Shown here: in pieces, positions 40,843-50,400 of the stretch
Layout: each line of letters begins with the position of its first letter
How positions within the stretch are numbered: position 1 is the stretch's first letter
Source of the DNA: Hylemonella sp. UBA6679
GTDB taxonomy: Bacteria > Pseudomonadota > Gammaproteobacteria > Burkholderiales > Burkholderiaceae_C
Assembly: GCA_002454975.1 (NCBI GenBank)
Contig: DKJZ01000042.1
Location: 1-57,516, forward strand
DNA length: 57,516 nt
Direction: 5' to 3'
Position numbers and translations under genes: made by a program
Notes under the pieces: generated by a model
Databases searched by the model: none
Told to the model about the DNA's origin: nothing
The model's input: the letters and a program-made list of their open reading frames with translations, nothing else

Positions 40843-41454
40843 TCAGCGGCTCACCAGGCGCAAGCCAAAACCAATCAAACACAAGCCTGCCATTTTTTCC
40901 AAAACCTGGCCTACACGCGGGCTGGCTTGCATGCGCTGGGCCAAGCCTTTGACCAGCAAAACCAGCGTCAAACCATAGCCAAACGTCAACGCGGCAATGG
41001 TCAATGCCATGGCCACAAATGTGATGGCGCCCTGGTGGGTTTGTGGGTTCACAAACAGCGGGAAAAACGCCATGTAAAACACAATCGCCTTGGGGTTGAG
41101 CAAGGTGATGAAAAACGCTTGGCGCAAATACTGCCCCACGCGGATGTTGAGCACGGGCGCGTCCCCGGGTTTGGCCAGCAGCATGCGCGCGCCCAGCCAG
41201 GCCAAGTAAGCCGCGCCGAGCCACTGCACGGCATGAAAAGCACTGGGGTAAGCCGCCAGCAAAGCCGACACACCCGCCACGGCCATCCACAGCAAGGCTT
41301 GGTCACCCAGAATCACCCCCAAGGTAGCGGCCAAGCCACCCTTCACCCCGCCCTTGCCGGTGGAGGTGATGAGGGCCAGGTTGCCTGGGCCAGGAATCAA
41401 CAAAAAGAGGAGGACTGCGGCGACAAAAGCACCGTAATCTGCAATGCCAAACAT
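40843..41454 (-). CDS. LysE family translocator
   Basis: 203-residue inner membrane protein with six hydrophobic segments. It has the RhtB/LysE signature LLIPGPGNLALITSTGKGGVKGGLAATLGVILGD and LNPKAIVFYMAFFPLFV. Exports an amino acid or derivative. It is inserted between rsmG (108 bp) and parA (69 bp), where partition loci of other bacteria have no transporter. ATG at 41454; the frame is open further upstream. Confidence 0.9.
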   Translation of the reverse strand: MFGIADYGAFVAAVLLFLLIPGPGNLALITSTGKGGVKGGLAATLGVILGDQALLWMAVAGVSALLAAYPSAFHAVQWLGAAYLAWLGARMLLAKPGDAPVLNIRVGQYLRQAFFITLLNPKAIVFYMAFFPLFVNPQTHQGAITFVAMALTIAALTFGYGLTLVLLVKGLAQRMQASPRVGQVLEKMAGLCLIGFGLRLVSR

Positions 41455-41562
41455 GGAATGAGCCACTGAAGTTGGCCTGAGTTTACGCCACTTACCCAGA
41501 CACCCCAGAATCGCCGTCGCCGCAGGCACGGCTAGCCTTGGTTTGCCCGGCGCACCTGCGCC

Positions 41563-42354
41563 TTACTGGGTGGGCGAAGTGGGCGTACTGGCGGTGGGTT
41601 TGAGCCAGATCAGGCAGCGTTCAGCGTCCAGGCCGGGCACGTGCAGCTGTTCCACGTGAAACACATCCGCACCCTTGAGTTGGGCCAACTCGTCGCCTGG
41701 GTGCTTGCCCTTCATGGCCATCCACACGCCACCTTCAGCCAAAGCGCCACTGGACCAAGCCGTGAAGTCTTGCAAGGAGGCGAAAGCGCGGCTGCTGATG
41801 ACATCGAAAGGCTGCGTCAAAGACTCCACCCGCGCATGAACGCCTTGCAGGTTGGGCAGCTTGAGCGAGAGGGCCGCCTGCTGAACAAAGGCTGCCTTCT
41901 TGGCCACCGTGTCCACACAGCTCACCGCCACCTCGGGACAGCAAATGGCAATGACCACGCCTGGCAGGCCAGCGCCAGAACCCACATCCAGCAGCTGCCA
42001 CTCAGGGCCAGCGTGCTTAGGTGCAGCATCAGCCGGCAAGGCCACCTCGGCGCGTGTCATGGCCGCCTTGAGAGGCGCAGACACGTTGGCAGAAGCACTC
42101 GCAACCAAGCCAGCATCAGACCCAACCCAACCCGCCCGACGCATGGCGAGGTAACGGCGCAAAGGCTCAATGACCGAAAGGCTGTCGAGCAAGTGGTGGG
42201 TGAGCATGTCGGCCGGGTCGCGCACCGCCGTGAGGTTGTACACCTTGTTCCATTTCTGGATCAGGCGCAGGTAATCCAAGAGCTGGCTGATCTGCTCGGC
42301 GCGCAACACCAAGCCAAGCTCGGTCAAGCCGCGAACCAGGGTCATCTCACCCAT
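41563..42354 (-). CDS. rsmG: 16S rRNA (guanine-N7)-methyltransferase RsmG
   Basis: 263 residues. Methylates G527 of 16S rRNA (E. coli numbering). N-terminal LLDYLRLIQKWNKVYNLTAVRD, DMLTHHLLDSL, SAM motif LLDVGSGAGLPGVV and SSRAFASLQDF are present. About 45 residues of Ala/Val-rich sequence (about 70-115) are inserted before the SAM motif compared with the roughly 207-residue E. coli protein. The start ATG at 42354 is two bases after the mnmG stop. A parS-like site is embedded at codons for about residues 230-235 (VFHVEQ). Confidence 0.95.
   Translation of the reverse strand: MGEMTLVRGLTELGLVLRAEQISQLLDYLRLIQKWNKVYNLTAVRDPADMLTHHLLDSLSVIEPLRRYLAMRRAGWVGSDAGLVASASANVSAPLKAAMTRAEVALPADAAPKHAGPEWQLLDVGSGAGLPGVVIAICCPEVAVSCVDTVAKKAAFVQQAALSLKLPNLQGVHARVESLTQPFDVISSRAFASLQDFTAWSSGALAEGGVWMAMKGKHPGDELAQLKGADVFHVEQLHVPGLDAERCLIWLKPTASTPTSPTQ
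41648..41663. other. parS-like site 1 (in rsmG)
   Basis: TGTTCCACGTGAAACA matches the conserved parS consensus TGTTTCACGTGAAACA at 15 of 16 positions. Here the site is read as FHVEQ in the rsmG frame. Confidence 0.88.
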
Positions 42355-42356
42355 AC

Positions 42357-44534
42357 TCAGGCCACCTCTTCTGCCGGTTTGGCAAACCCCTTGAAGCCAC
42401 CTTTTTTCAGATAAATCATCAGCAAAGAGATGGTGGCTGGCGTGATGCCCGACATGCGCGAGGCCAAACCCAAAGTTTCCGGGCGGTGTTTTTGCAAGCG
42501 CTGCCGAGCCTCAATGGACAGGGCCGACACCTGCATGTAATCCAAGTCGGCGGGCAACTTCATGCCCTCTAGGTGAGAGGCGCGCTGCACCTCGTCTTTT
42601 TGGCGATCGATGTAGCCTGAGTACTTGGCGGCAATTTCCACCTGCTCAACCACCGGCGCGTAGAGCTCACCCAGTGTTCCACGTGAAACCTCGGGGGCTG
42701 TCGCAGGCTTAGCGCCAAGGGTGCCGGCAGGGAGATCTGCAGCAAGCGCCAGGCCAGCAGCTTGGTCTTCTTTTGCGGCCACGCCTGGCTGAGGGGCAAA
42801 ACGCCCTTCTTCCAAAGACATCAAGCCCGTGTAAGTCACATCTGGGCGGCGCAGCAAATCAAACAGGTTGTATTCGTGGTCAATGTTTTTGCCCAGCACC
42901 CGCTCAGCCTCCGCGGCGGACACGTTGCGCGGGTTCACCCAGGTGGATTTGAGGCGCTCTGTTTCACGTGAAACAGCGTCGCGTTTGCGGCAAAAAGACT
43001 CCCAGCGCGCGTCGTCCACCAGGCCCAGCTGGCGACCCACTTCGGTCAGGCGCATGTCGGCATTGTCTTCGCGCAGCTGCAGGCGGAACTCCGCGCGGCT
43101 GGTGAACATGCGGTAAGGCTCGGTCACGCCCTTGGTGATCAGGTCGTCCACCAGCACACCCAGGTAAGCTTCATCGCGGCGCGGCAGCCAAGCATCGCCC
43201 GTGTACGTGCACGACCCGGCTGCACTGGCCGCTGCCATGGCCGAGGCGCTGCTGGTGGCACCCTGAGCATCAGCCGCAGACAAGCCACCAAACCCACCTC
43301 CCGACAACATGGCGCGTACCTGCAACGCAGCGTTCACCCCGGCAAACAAGCCCTGGGCTGCCGCCTCTTCGTACCCGGTGGTGCCGTTGATTTGGCCGGC
43401 AAAAAACAGCCCGCCAATCTGGCGCGTCTCGAAGCTGCTTTTGAGCGAGCGCGGGTCAAAGTAGTCATACTCAATGGCGTAGCCCGGGCGCAAAATGTGC
43501 GCGTTTTCCAGGCCCGCCATGCTGCGCACCAAGGCGAGCTGGATGTCAAATGGCAGGCTGGTGGAAATGCCGTTGGGATAGAACTCGTGGGTGGTCAGGC
43601 CCTCGGGCTCCAGGAAAATCTGGTGGCTGTCTTTGTCGGCAAAGCGGTTGATTTTGTCTTCCACGCTGGGGCAGTAACGCGGCCCCACGCCTTCAATCTT
43701 GCCGGTGAACATGGGGCTGCGGTCGAAGCCGGAGCGGATGATCTCGTGCGTGCGCTCGTTGGTGTGGGTGATCCAGCAGGGCATTTGCTGCGGGTGCATG
43801 GCCGCGCTGCCCATGAAGCTGAACACCGGCATATCCGGGCTCATGCCACCGGGCATGCCGTCGCCCGGCTGCTCGATGCACTTGGAAAAATCGATGCTGC
43901 GCCCGTCTATGCGCGGTGGCGTGCCGGTTTTCAGGCGGCCCTGGGGCAGCTGCAACTCTTTCAAGCGCGCGCTCAGGCTCACCGCTGGCGGGTCGCCCGC
44001 GCGGCCGGCCGAGTAATTGTTCAAGCCCACATGGATCTTGCCGTCTAAAAATGTGCCGGCGGTCAGCACGACGGTGCGGCTGCGAAAGCGCACGCCCACT
44101 TGTGTGACCGCGCCCACCACCCGCTCGCCCTGGCCATCGCTCTCGACCATCAGGTCGTCCACCGCCTGCTGGAAGAGCCACAAATTGGGCTGGTTTTCCA
44201 GGCGGTGACGGATGGCGGCCTTGTACAGAATGCGGTCAGCCTGGGCGCGGGTGGCGCGCACAGCCGGGCCTTTGGAGCTGTTCAAAATACGGAACTGGAT
44301 GCCGCCCTCGTCGGTGGCGATGCCCATGGCGCCACCGAGCGCATCCACCTCTTTGACCAGGTGGCCCTTGCCAATGCCGCCAATCGAGGGGTTGCAGCTC
44401 ATTTGCCCCAGGGTTTCGATGTTGTGCGAGAGCAGCAAGGTTTTGCAGCCCATGCGCGCTGCGGCCAGGGCGGCCTCGGTCCCGGCATGGCCGCCGCCGA
44501 CAACAATCACATCGAAAACTTGGGGGTAAAGCAT
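42357..44534 (-). CDS. mnmG: tRNA uridine-5-carboxymethylaminomethyl modification enzyme MnmG (GidA)
   Basis: 725 residues. With MnmE it modifies U34 of certain tRNAs. The FAD-binding VVGGGHAGTEAALAAARMG, CNPSIGGIGKGHLVKE, GTFLDGKIHVG, QINGTTGYEEAAAQG and RMFTSRAEFRL are typical. It is about 95 residues longer than E. coli MnmG because of two Ala/Gly-rich insertions, near residues 408-440 (SGGGFGGLSAADAQGA) and 580-620 (AAGLALAADLPAGTLGAKP). The second contains a parS-like site; another, perfect one lies in the AVSRET codons near residue 520. The ATG at 44534 gives MLYPQVFDVIVV. Confidence 0.96.
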   Translation of the reverse strand: MLYPQVFDVIVVGGGHAGTEAALAAARMGCKTLLLSHNIETLGQMSCNPSIGGIGKGHLVKEVDALGGAMGIATDEGGIQFRILNSSKGPAVRATRAQADRILYKAAIRHRLENQPNLWLFQQAVDDLMVESDGQGERVVGAVTQVGVRFRSRTVVLTAGTFLDGKIHVGLNNYSAGRAGDPPAVSLSARLKELQLPQGRLKTGTPPRIDGRSIDFSKCIEQPGDGMPGGMSPDMPVFSFMGSAAMHPQQMPCWITHTNERTHEIIRSGFDRSPMFTGKIEGVGPRYCPSVEDKINRFADKDSHQIFLEPEGLTTHEFYPNGISTSLPFDIQLALVRSMAGLENAHILRPGYAIEYDYFDPRSLKSSFETRQIGGLFFAGQINGTTGYEEAAAQGLFAGVNAALQVRAMLSGGGFGGLSAADAQGATSSASAMAAASAAGSCTYTGDAWLPRRDEAYLGVLVDDLITKGVTEPYRMFTSRAEFRLQLREDNADMRLTEVGRQLGLVDDARWESFCRKRDAVSRETERLKSTWVNPRNVSAAEAERVLGKNIDHEYNLFDLLRRPDVTYTGLMSLEEGRFAPQPGVAAKEDQAAGLALAADLPAGTLGAKPATAPEVSRGTLGELYAPVVEQVEIAAKYSGYIDRQKDEVQRASHLEGMKLPADLDYMQVSALSIEARQRLQKHRPETLGLASRMSGITPATISLLMIYLKKGGFKGFAKPAEEVA
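42675..42690. other. parS-like site 2 (in an insertion of mnmG)
   Basis: TGTTCCACGTGAAACC matches 14 of 16 parS positions. It is read as EVSRGT and sits at the end of the second extra segment of MnmG. Confidence 0.8.
42960..42975. other. parS site 3 (in mnmG), perfect consensus
   Basis: TGTTTCACGTGAAACA is identical to the conserved 16-bp parS palindrome. It is read as AVSRET in MnmG. Confidence 0.95.
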
Positions 44535-44677
44535 AGGGGTCGCATCAAGGCAGAACGCCAGAGGGCGCACAAAGGCGCAATTAAAGGCGTGATTTTACCG
44601 AAGCTGCGCAGTTTTTGTGCAGACAGGCCCGCGAGCGCATGGTCAAATCCTGTCTGAAGCCCCGTAACACATGACAA

Positions 44678-44702
44678 AAAAGCTACAAAATTGATAGCAA
44701 GC
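44678..44702. repeat. Short intergenic repeat, copy at YkgJ-like start
   Basis: AAAAGCTACAAAATTGATAGC contains the GCTA...TAGC dyad also seen near 5315, 24081 and 45936. It lies in the 156 bp between mnmG and the cysteine-cluster gene and overlaps the only possible start of the latter. Confidence 0.4.
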
Positions 44703-45077
44703 TCAAGGTCTGACCCACCCAAACCCCAAGCGCCCGCAAGCGCATCCGAACGCACCCGCATCCACTGCAGGCCCAACTGCGGGGCCTGCTGCACCGCGCC
44801 CAGCATCTCCAGCCCCATCCCGCCACAGCGCGATGAACACGGCCAGGTGCTGCAAGCCGGGCTGCCCCTGGGCAAACCTGCAGATCAGCCTTGCGTGCAC
44901 CTGGACGCCACCTTGCGCTGCCGCATCTTCACCCAGGCCGACCGACCCGCGGTGTGCGCCGGCTTGCAGCCCTCCAGCGAGATGTGCGGCGACAGCACCG
45001 AGCACGCCATGCTGTTTTTGCAGCGGCTCGAACAAGCCACCGCGCCTCGGCCGCGCTCAAAAACACCAGGCGCATGA
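44691..45077 (+). CDS. YkgJ family cysteine-cluster protein
   Basis: Up to 128 residues. The cysteine pattern CRPNCGACC, then PCVHLD, CRIF, RPAVCAGLQPSSEMC is that of the YkgJ (UPF0153) zinc/iron-chelating family of unknown function. No ATG or GTG is available; the only listed start codon is TTG at 44691, inside a repeat-like sequence, with an in-frame stop at 44655. The N-terminus is therefore uncertain and the gene may have lost its original start. Divergent from mnmG, 99 bp ahead of the aldolase gene. Confidence 0.7.
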   Translation: MIASSRSDPPKPQAPASASERTRIHCRPNCGACCTAPSISSPIPPQRDEHGQVLQAGLPLGKPADQPCVHLDATLRCRIFTQADRPAVCAGLQPSSEMCGDSTEHAMLFLQRLEQATAPRPRSKTPGA

Positions 45078-45176
45078 CAAGCGCTGCAGACAACCAGCAG
45101 CTGGTGATCAAGCAGCGCAGAAGTGACACTTTGAAGCCCCGCAAGCAGGCACAATGCGCTAAAAAAGGAGACACAC

Positions 45177-45926
45177 ATGCACAACGTCAAAGACCAGGTG
45201 AGCGCTGAAGAATGGGCGCTGCGCTGCGAACTCGCGGCCTGCTATCGGCTAGCTGCCCTGTACGGCTGGACCGACCTGGTGTTCACCCACATCAGCGCGC
45301 GCATTCCAGGGCCAGACCACCACTTTCTCATCAACCCCTACGGCTTGATGTTCGATGAAATCACGGCCTCAAGCCTGGTGAAGGTGGACCAAGATTGCAA
45401 CAAGCTGCTGGACTCGCCCTACCCCGTCAACCCGGCTGGTTTTGTGATTCACAGCGCCATCCACAGCGTGCGTGAAGACGCCAACTGCGTGCTGCACACC
45501 CACACCCGCGCGGGTGTGGCGGTGAGCGCGCAAAAGTGCGGCGTGCTGCCCATCAGCCAACAGTCCACCTTTGTGCTGAGTTCACTGGCCTATCACGACT
45601 ACGAGGGTGTGGCCCTGCGCGACGAGGAAAAGCCGCGCCTGCAAGCCGACCTGGGACACGCCCACTACCTGATGCTGCGCAACCACGGCCTGCTGACGGT
45701 GGGTAAAAGCATTCCCGAGGCGTTTTTGAGCATGTACATCTTTGAAAACACCTGCCGCATTCAGGTGGATGCACAAAGCGGCGGGGAGCTGGTGCACGTC
45801 AACCCGCACATCTTGCAAGGCATGCAGCAGGTCATGAAAACCGCCACCAACGGCCAAGGTGCCGCACTGGCCTGGCCGGCTTTGCTGCGCAAGCTCGCAC
45901 GCGAGAACCCCGGGCACGATGTGTGA
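45177..45926 (+). CDS. Class II aldolase/adducin family protein
   Basis: 249 residues. A zinc-dependent aldolase-fold protein: WTDLVFTHISARIPG, INPYGLMFDEITASSLVKVD, the metal-binding HTHTRAGVAVSA and LRNHGLLTVGKSIPEAF. The two-histidine HTH motif and the later H are consistent with zinc binding; the substrate is unknown and several family members are not aldolases. An excellent ribosome site (AAGGAG) precedes the ATG. Confidence 0.9.
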   Translation: MHNVKDQVSAEEWALRCELAACYRLAALYGWTDLVFTHISARIPGPDHHFLINPYGLMFDEITASSLVKVDQDCNKLLDSPYPVNPAGFVIHSAIHSVREDANCVLHTHTRAGVAVSAQKCGVLPISQQSTFVLSSLAYHDYEGVALRDEEKPRLQADLGHAHYLMLRNHGLLTVGKSIPEAFLSMYIFENTCRIQVDAQSGGELVHVNPHILQGMQQVMKTATNGQGAALAWPALLRKLARENPGHDV

Positions 45927-45928
45927 CG

Positions 45929-45972
45929 CTATTGTTTTGATAGCTGCAACATCAACGTTCTAAAGGGCTCAG
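45929..45972. repeat. Short intergenic repeat, copy after the aldolase gene
   Basis: GCTATTGTTTTGATAGCTGC followed by AAAGGGCTCAGGCC. The GCTA...TAGC dyad and the AAGGGCT...GGCC tail resemble a dispersed repeat I recall from Comamonadaceae intergenic regions; its identity should be treated as tentative. Confidence 0.4.
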
Positions 45973-46027
45973 GCCCGATTTCATCATCAACCCACCCAGC
46001 TTAAGGTCTCGCAGGAAGCAGCTGGGC

Positions 46028-47446
46028 TCAGTGCTCGTCGGCTGGCCAGAGTTGGTGCGCGTCCACCAGCAAGCGGCTGATGGCTTCCAGCGCGTCCCAC
46101 CGCGCGGCCTGGGCTGCCAAGCTGGCCTCCAGCGCTAAGCGGCGGGCCTGGAGCGATTCGCTCAGGCTCACCTCGCCCAAGGCGTAGGCCCGGGCAGACA
46201 GCTCGGCCACCTGGGCCATGGCCTGCTGCACCGCCACCTGGCGTTCCCACACACCACGCTGTTGGCGCACCTCCATCACCGCGCGACGGGCCGCGGTCTC
46301 GACCCTCTGACGCGTCAAAGCCAGGCGCTGGCTGGCCGCATCCGCCTGGGCCAGCGCAGCGCGCGCATCAGCCTGGCGCAAGGCACCCGACAAAGGCAGG
46401 GTGAGGTACAGGCCAAGCACGTTCTCGGATCCGTTGCGCTCGCGCGCGGCGCGCACGCCCAGCACGGGGTCGGGCGTGGTTTCTAGCTGCACACGCTGGG
46501 CTTGCACACGGGCCAACTCGGCCTCGGCTTGGGCAAGTTCAAGCTCGTGGTTGTCGGCCAAAATACGGGCCAGCCACACCGCGTCGTCGTCGGGCAGCAC
46601 CGGCAAAGCTTGTGTGCCTGGGTTTGCATCCACAGCGGGGTTGGCAGCCCCTATGCCGGGCAAAGCCAGGGCATCGAGCACCAAGCCTGGGTAGCGCAGG
46701 CGCAGGGCCTGCACCAGCACCTCCAGGCGGCCCTGGGCATGCTGGTAAGCGGCCAAGGCGCGGGACACCTCGGCCGCAGCCATCATCTCGTCGATGCGCG
46801 CGGCGTCACCCGCTTTCACGCGGCGCTGCGCCACGCTGAGCAACGTTTGCGCCACGCTTGCTTGGCTGGCCAGCACCTGGGCCGTGGCGCGTGCGCGCTG
46901 GGCCTCGTACCAATCCTGCACCAGGGCGCGCACAGCTTCGTGCCAAACATCGGCATACGCCATCTGGCCTGCGTTCACACCGAGTTCACCCAAAGACCGG
47001 TCGGTGCGGGCTTTGCCTGGGGTGCGTACGCCACGCTCGAGCCCCAGGTCAGTGTCGGTGTAGCGCTCGCCCAAGGCGTCGCTGCGGCGCTGCGCACCGG
47101 CTTTGAGCGACCATTCATGCACGCCGGCTTGCAAACGCTGGGCCCGGGCTTGTGCCAGCGCCATGCCAGCACGTGCACCCAAGACCTGCGGCAAGGCCGC
47201 CACCACATCGCGCGTGGCCGTTTGCGGGGGCAAGGCCAGGATGGGCCACATCTGCTGCCAGTTGAGCAACACTTCAGCACCCTGCAACGGCTGCGCGCTG
47301 GTCTGCCCAGCAAGCTTGGCAGGCGCGGTGACAGCCGTGCTTTGTGCCAAGGCCTCTTGAGGCAAGGTGAGCACCAACGCGCACATCAGCGCCGCGAACG
47401 GTTGACAAAAAGGGGGCATCCGCGTGGTCAAACTTGTGGACATCAT
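46028..47446 (-). CDS. TolC/CzcC-type outer membrane efflux protein (system 1)
   Basis: 472 residues. Signal peptide to about residue 34 (QEALAQ), then the repeated coiled-coil helices of TolC-like channels, rich in Ala, Gln and Arg (ALAQADAASQRLALTRQRVETAARR). It provides the outer-membrane duct for the RND pump encoded immediately upstream, whose stop overlaps its ATG (ATGA). Last gene of the leftward operon. Confidence 0.88.
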   Translation of the reverse strand: MMSTSLTTRMPPFCQPFAALMCALVLTLPQEALAQSTAVTAPAKLAGQTSAQPLQGAEVLLNWQQMWPILALPPQTATRDVVAALPQVLGARAGMALAQARAQRLQAGVHEWSLKAGAQRRSDALGERYTDTDLGLERGVRTPGKARTDRSLGELGVNAGQMAYADVWHEAVRALVQDWYEAQRARATAQVLASQASVAQTLLSVAQRRVKAGDAARIDEMMAAAEVSRALAAYQHAQGRLEVLVQALRLRYPGLVLDALALPGIGAANPAVDANPGTQALPVLPDDDAVWLARILADNHELELAQAEAELARVQAQRVQLETTPDPVLGVRAARERNGSENVLGLYLTLPLSGALRQADARAALAQADAASQRLALTRQRVETAARRAVMEVRQQRGVWERQVAVQQAMAQVAELSARAYALGEVSLSESLQARRLALEASLAAQAARWDALEAISRLLVDAHQLWPADEH

Positions 47447-50400
47447 GGCTGTGCCTCGGTGCGGCTCAGGCCGTAGCGTTTGAACATCATGGGCAACAGC
47501 ACCAGCGTCAGGGCGGTGGCGCTGAGCAAACCACCCATGACCACCACCGCCAAGGGACGCTGCACCTCGGAGCCCGGTCCAGTGGCCAGCAGCAAAGGAA
47601 TGAGGCCCAGCGCGGTGATGCTGGCCGTCATCAGCACGGGGCGCAAGCGGCGTATGGCGCCTTGTCGCACCACCTGGTCGAGCGGCAGGCCCATGGCCAG
47701 CATCTGGTTAAAACCATTGACCAGCACCAGCCCGTTGAGCACGGCCATGCCCATGAGCGCAATGAAACCCACCGAGGCCGGCACCGACAAATACTCCCCC
47801 GCCACCGCCAGCGCCAGCACACCGCCCACCAGCGCAAACGGCACGTTGGCCAGCACCAAGAGCGCTTGGCGCACGCTGCCCAGCGTGACAAACAGCATCA
47901 GCACAATCACACCCAGCACCACGGGCACCACCAACATGAGGCGCGCGGCAGCACGCTGCTGGTTTTCAAACTGGCCGCCCCACGCCAAGTGCACGCCGGC
48001 GGGCAGGGGCACCTGCTGGGCCACGGCGGCTTTGGCCTCAGCCACAAAACCCACCAGGTCGCGGCCACGCACATTGGCGCGCACCACGGCCATGCGCGAA
48101 GAGCCTTCACGGTCGATGCGCACCGGGCCTTCGGTGACCTCGAGCTTTGCCAGGCTGCTCAGCGCAATTGACTGCCCATCGGCCAAAGGCAGCTGCAGCT
48201 GCGCAAACAACGCCGGCGTCAAACGCAGGGTCTCGGGGCCGCGCACGATCAGCGGCACGCGCTTGCCTTCAACCATCACCACACCCACGGGCCGGCCTTC
48301 GAGCAAAGCGCGCAAGTCGTTTTGAATCTGCTCCACCGACAGGCCCAAGCGGCCAGCGGCCACGCGGTCGATGCTGACCTGCACATACTGCAGGCCCTCG
48401 TTTTTGACGGTGATCACCTCTTCGCTGCCAGGCAGGCTCTGCAAGACCTTGACCACCTGCTCGGCCAGGCGGTTCAAGGTGGCGGGGTCATGGCCAAAAA
48501 TTTTCACAGCCAAATCACCGCGCACGCCTGAGAGCATCTCTGCCGTGCGCATCTCGATGGGCTGGGTGAAGCTGATGTTCACATCGGGTGTGCCGTCAAG
48601 CACACGGCGCAGCTCGTCGACCAGCGCCTCCTTGGTGGCAAAGCGCCAGGTGTGCGGGGGCTGCAGCACCAAAAACGCATCGCTGTCTTGAAAGCCCATG
48701 GCGTCCAAGCCAATCTCATCGGCACCCACCCGCGTGACAATGCTTTTCACCTCAGGCACAGCGCTGAGAATCTTGCGCTGCAAAGCACCGTCTTGGGCCA
48801 GCGAGGCCTCCAGGGTGATGTCGGGCTCTTTCTCCACCTGCATGATGATGTCGCCCTCATCAAGCGTGGGCATGAAAGATTTGCCCACCTGCGTGAACAC
48901 CACCACGGCCACCACCAACACCAGCACGGCAAGTGTCACCACGGTGCGTGTGCGGGCCAGCGCCGCATCCAGCAAACGCGAGTACCGCAGCTCAAGCCAC
49001 TGCACCAGGCGCGGGCTGTGGTGCGCCCCGCCTTTGAGCAACAAGGAAGCCAACACCGGAATCACGGTGAGCGACAGCAAGAGCGAGACCGCCAGCGCAA
49101 ACACAATGGTCTGGGCCACGGGCGAAAACAGCTTGCCCTCCAAGCCCTGCAGCGTGAGCAGCGGCACAAACACCATCATGATGATGAGCATGCCCGAGAC
49201 CACCGGCACAGCCACCTCGCGCGTGGCAGCGAGCACATCGCTGAGTTGCAAGCGCGAGCCTAGCGGGCCTGTGCTGCGGGTCTGTAGGTTTTCAACCACC
49301 ACCACAGCAGCGTCCACCAGCAGGCCAATGGCAATCGACAAGCCGCCCAAGGACATCAGGTTGGCCGACAAATGAAACTGGTCCATCAACAAAAACGTGC
49401 CCAGGGCCGAGAGCGGCAAAATCACCGCCACCACCAACGCCGCGCGCCAGCTGCCCAAGAACAAAAGCAGCAAAGCCAGCACCAACACAATGGCCTCCAA
49501 GAGGGCTTTGGCCACCGTGTTGACCGCACGCTCCACCAGCTCGCCGCGGTTGTAAAACACCTTCACCGACAAACCAGCCGGCAAGGTTTTGCTGATTTGC
49601 GCCAAACGCGCGCTCACCTCGTGCACCACCTTTTGCGCATTGGCACCGCGCAGGCCCAGCACCAGGCCCTGCACCGCTTCGCCACGGCCGTCTTGCGTCA
49701 CGGCGCCGTAGCGGGTGAGGCTGCCCATGCGCACCTGCGCCACATCGCCCACACGCACCGCCTGGCCGTGGTGCGAGGTGATGGCCATGGCACGCACATC
49801 GTCCAGGCTGCGCACGCTGCCGTCGCTGCGCACCAACAAGGAGTTGTCGCCACTGTTCAAGCGCCCGGCCCCGTCATTGCGGTTGTTCTCGGCCAAGGCG
49901 ATTTGCAACTGCGCGAGCGACACCCGCCGCGCTGCCAAAGCTGCAGGGTCAGGCACCACCTCAAAAGCGCGCGCGTAACCGCCCAGCGAGTTGATGTCGG
50001 CCACGCCAGGAATGCTGCGCAGCTGTGGGCGAATGAGGGTGTCGAGCACGGTGCGCTTGTCCACCAACGGCGCATCGCCCTCGATGGTGAACATGAACAT
50101 TTCGCCCAAGGGTGTGGTGATGGGCGCCAACCCGCCGCTGATGCCTGGGGGCAGGTCTTGCAAGACACCGCTCAAGCGCTCGTTGACCTGCGCGCGGGCC
50201 CAGTAAATGTCGGTGCCGTCAGCAAAGTCTAAGGTAATGTCAGCAATGCCGTACTTGCTTTGCGAGCGCAAAATGGTTTGGCGCGGCAAGCCCAGCAGCT
50301 CTTGCTCGATGGGGATGACCACGCGCGACTCCACCTCTTCGGGGGTCATGCCCGGGGTTTTGAGAATGATCTTGACCTGGGTGCTCGAAACATCCGGAAA

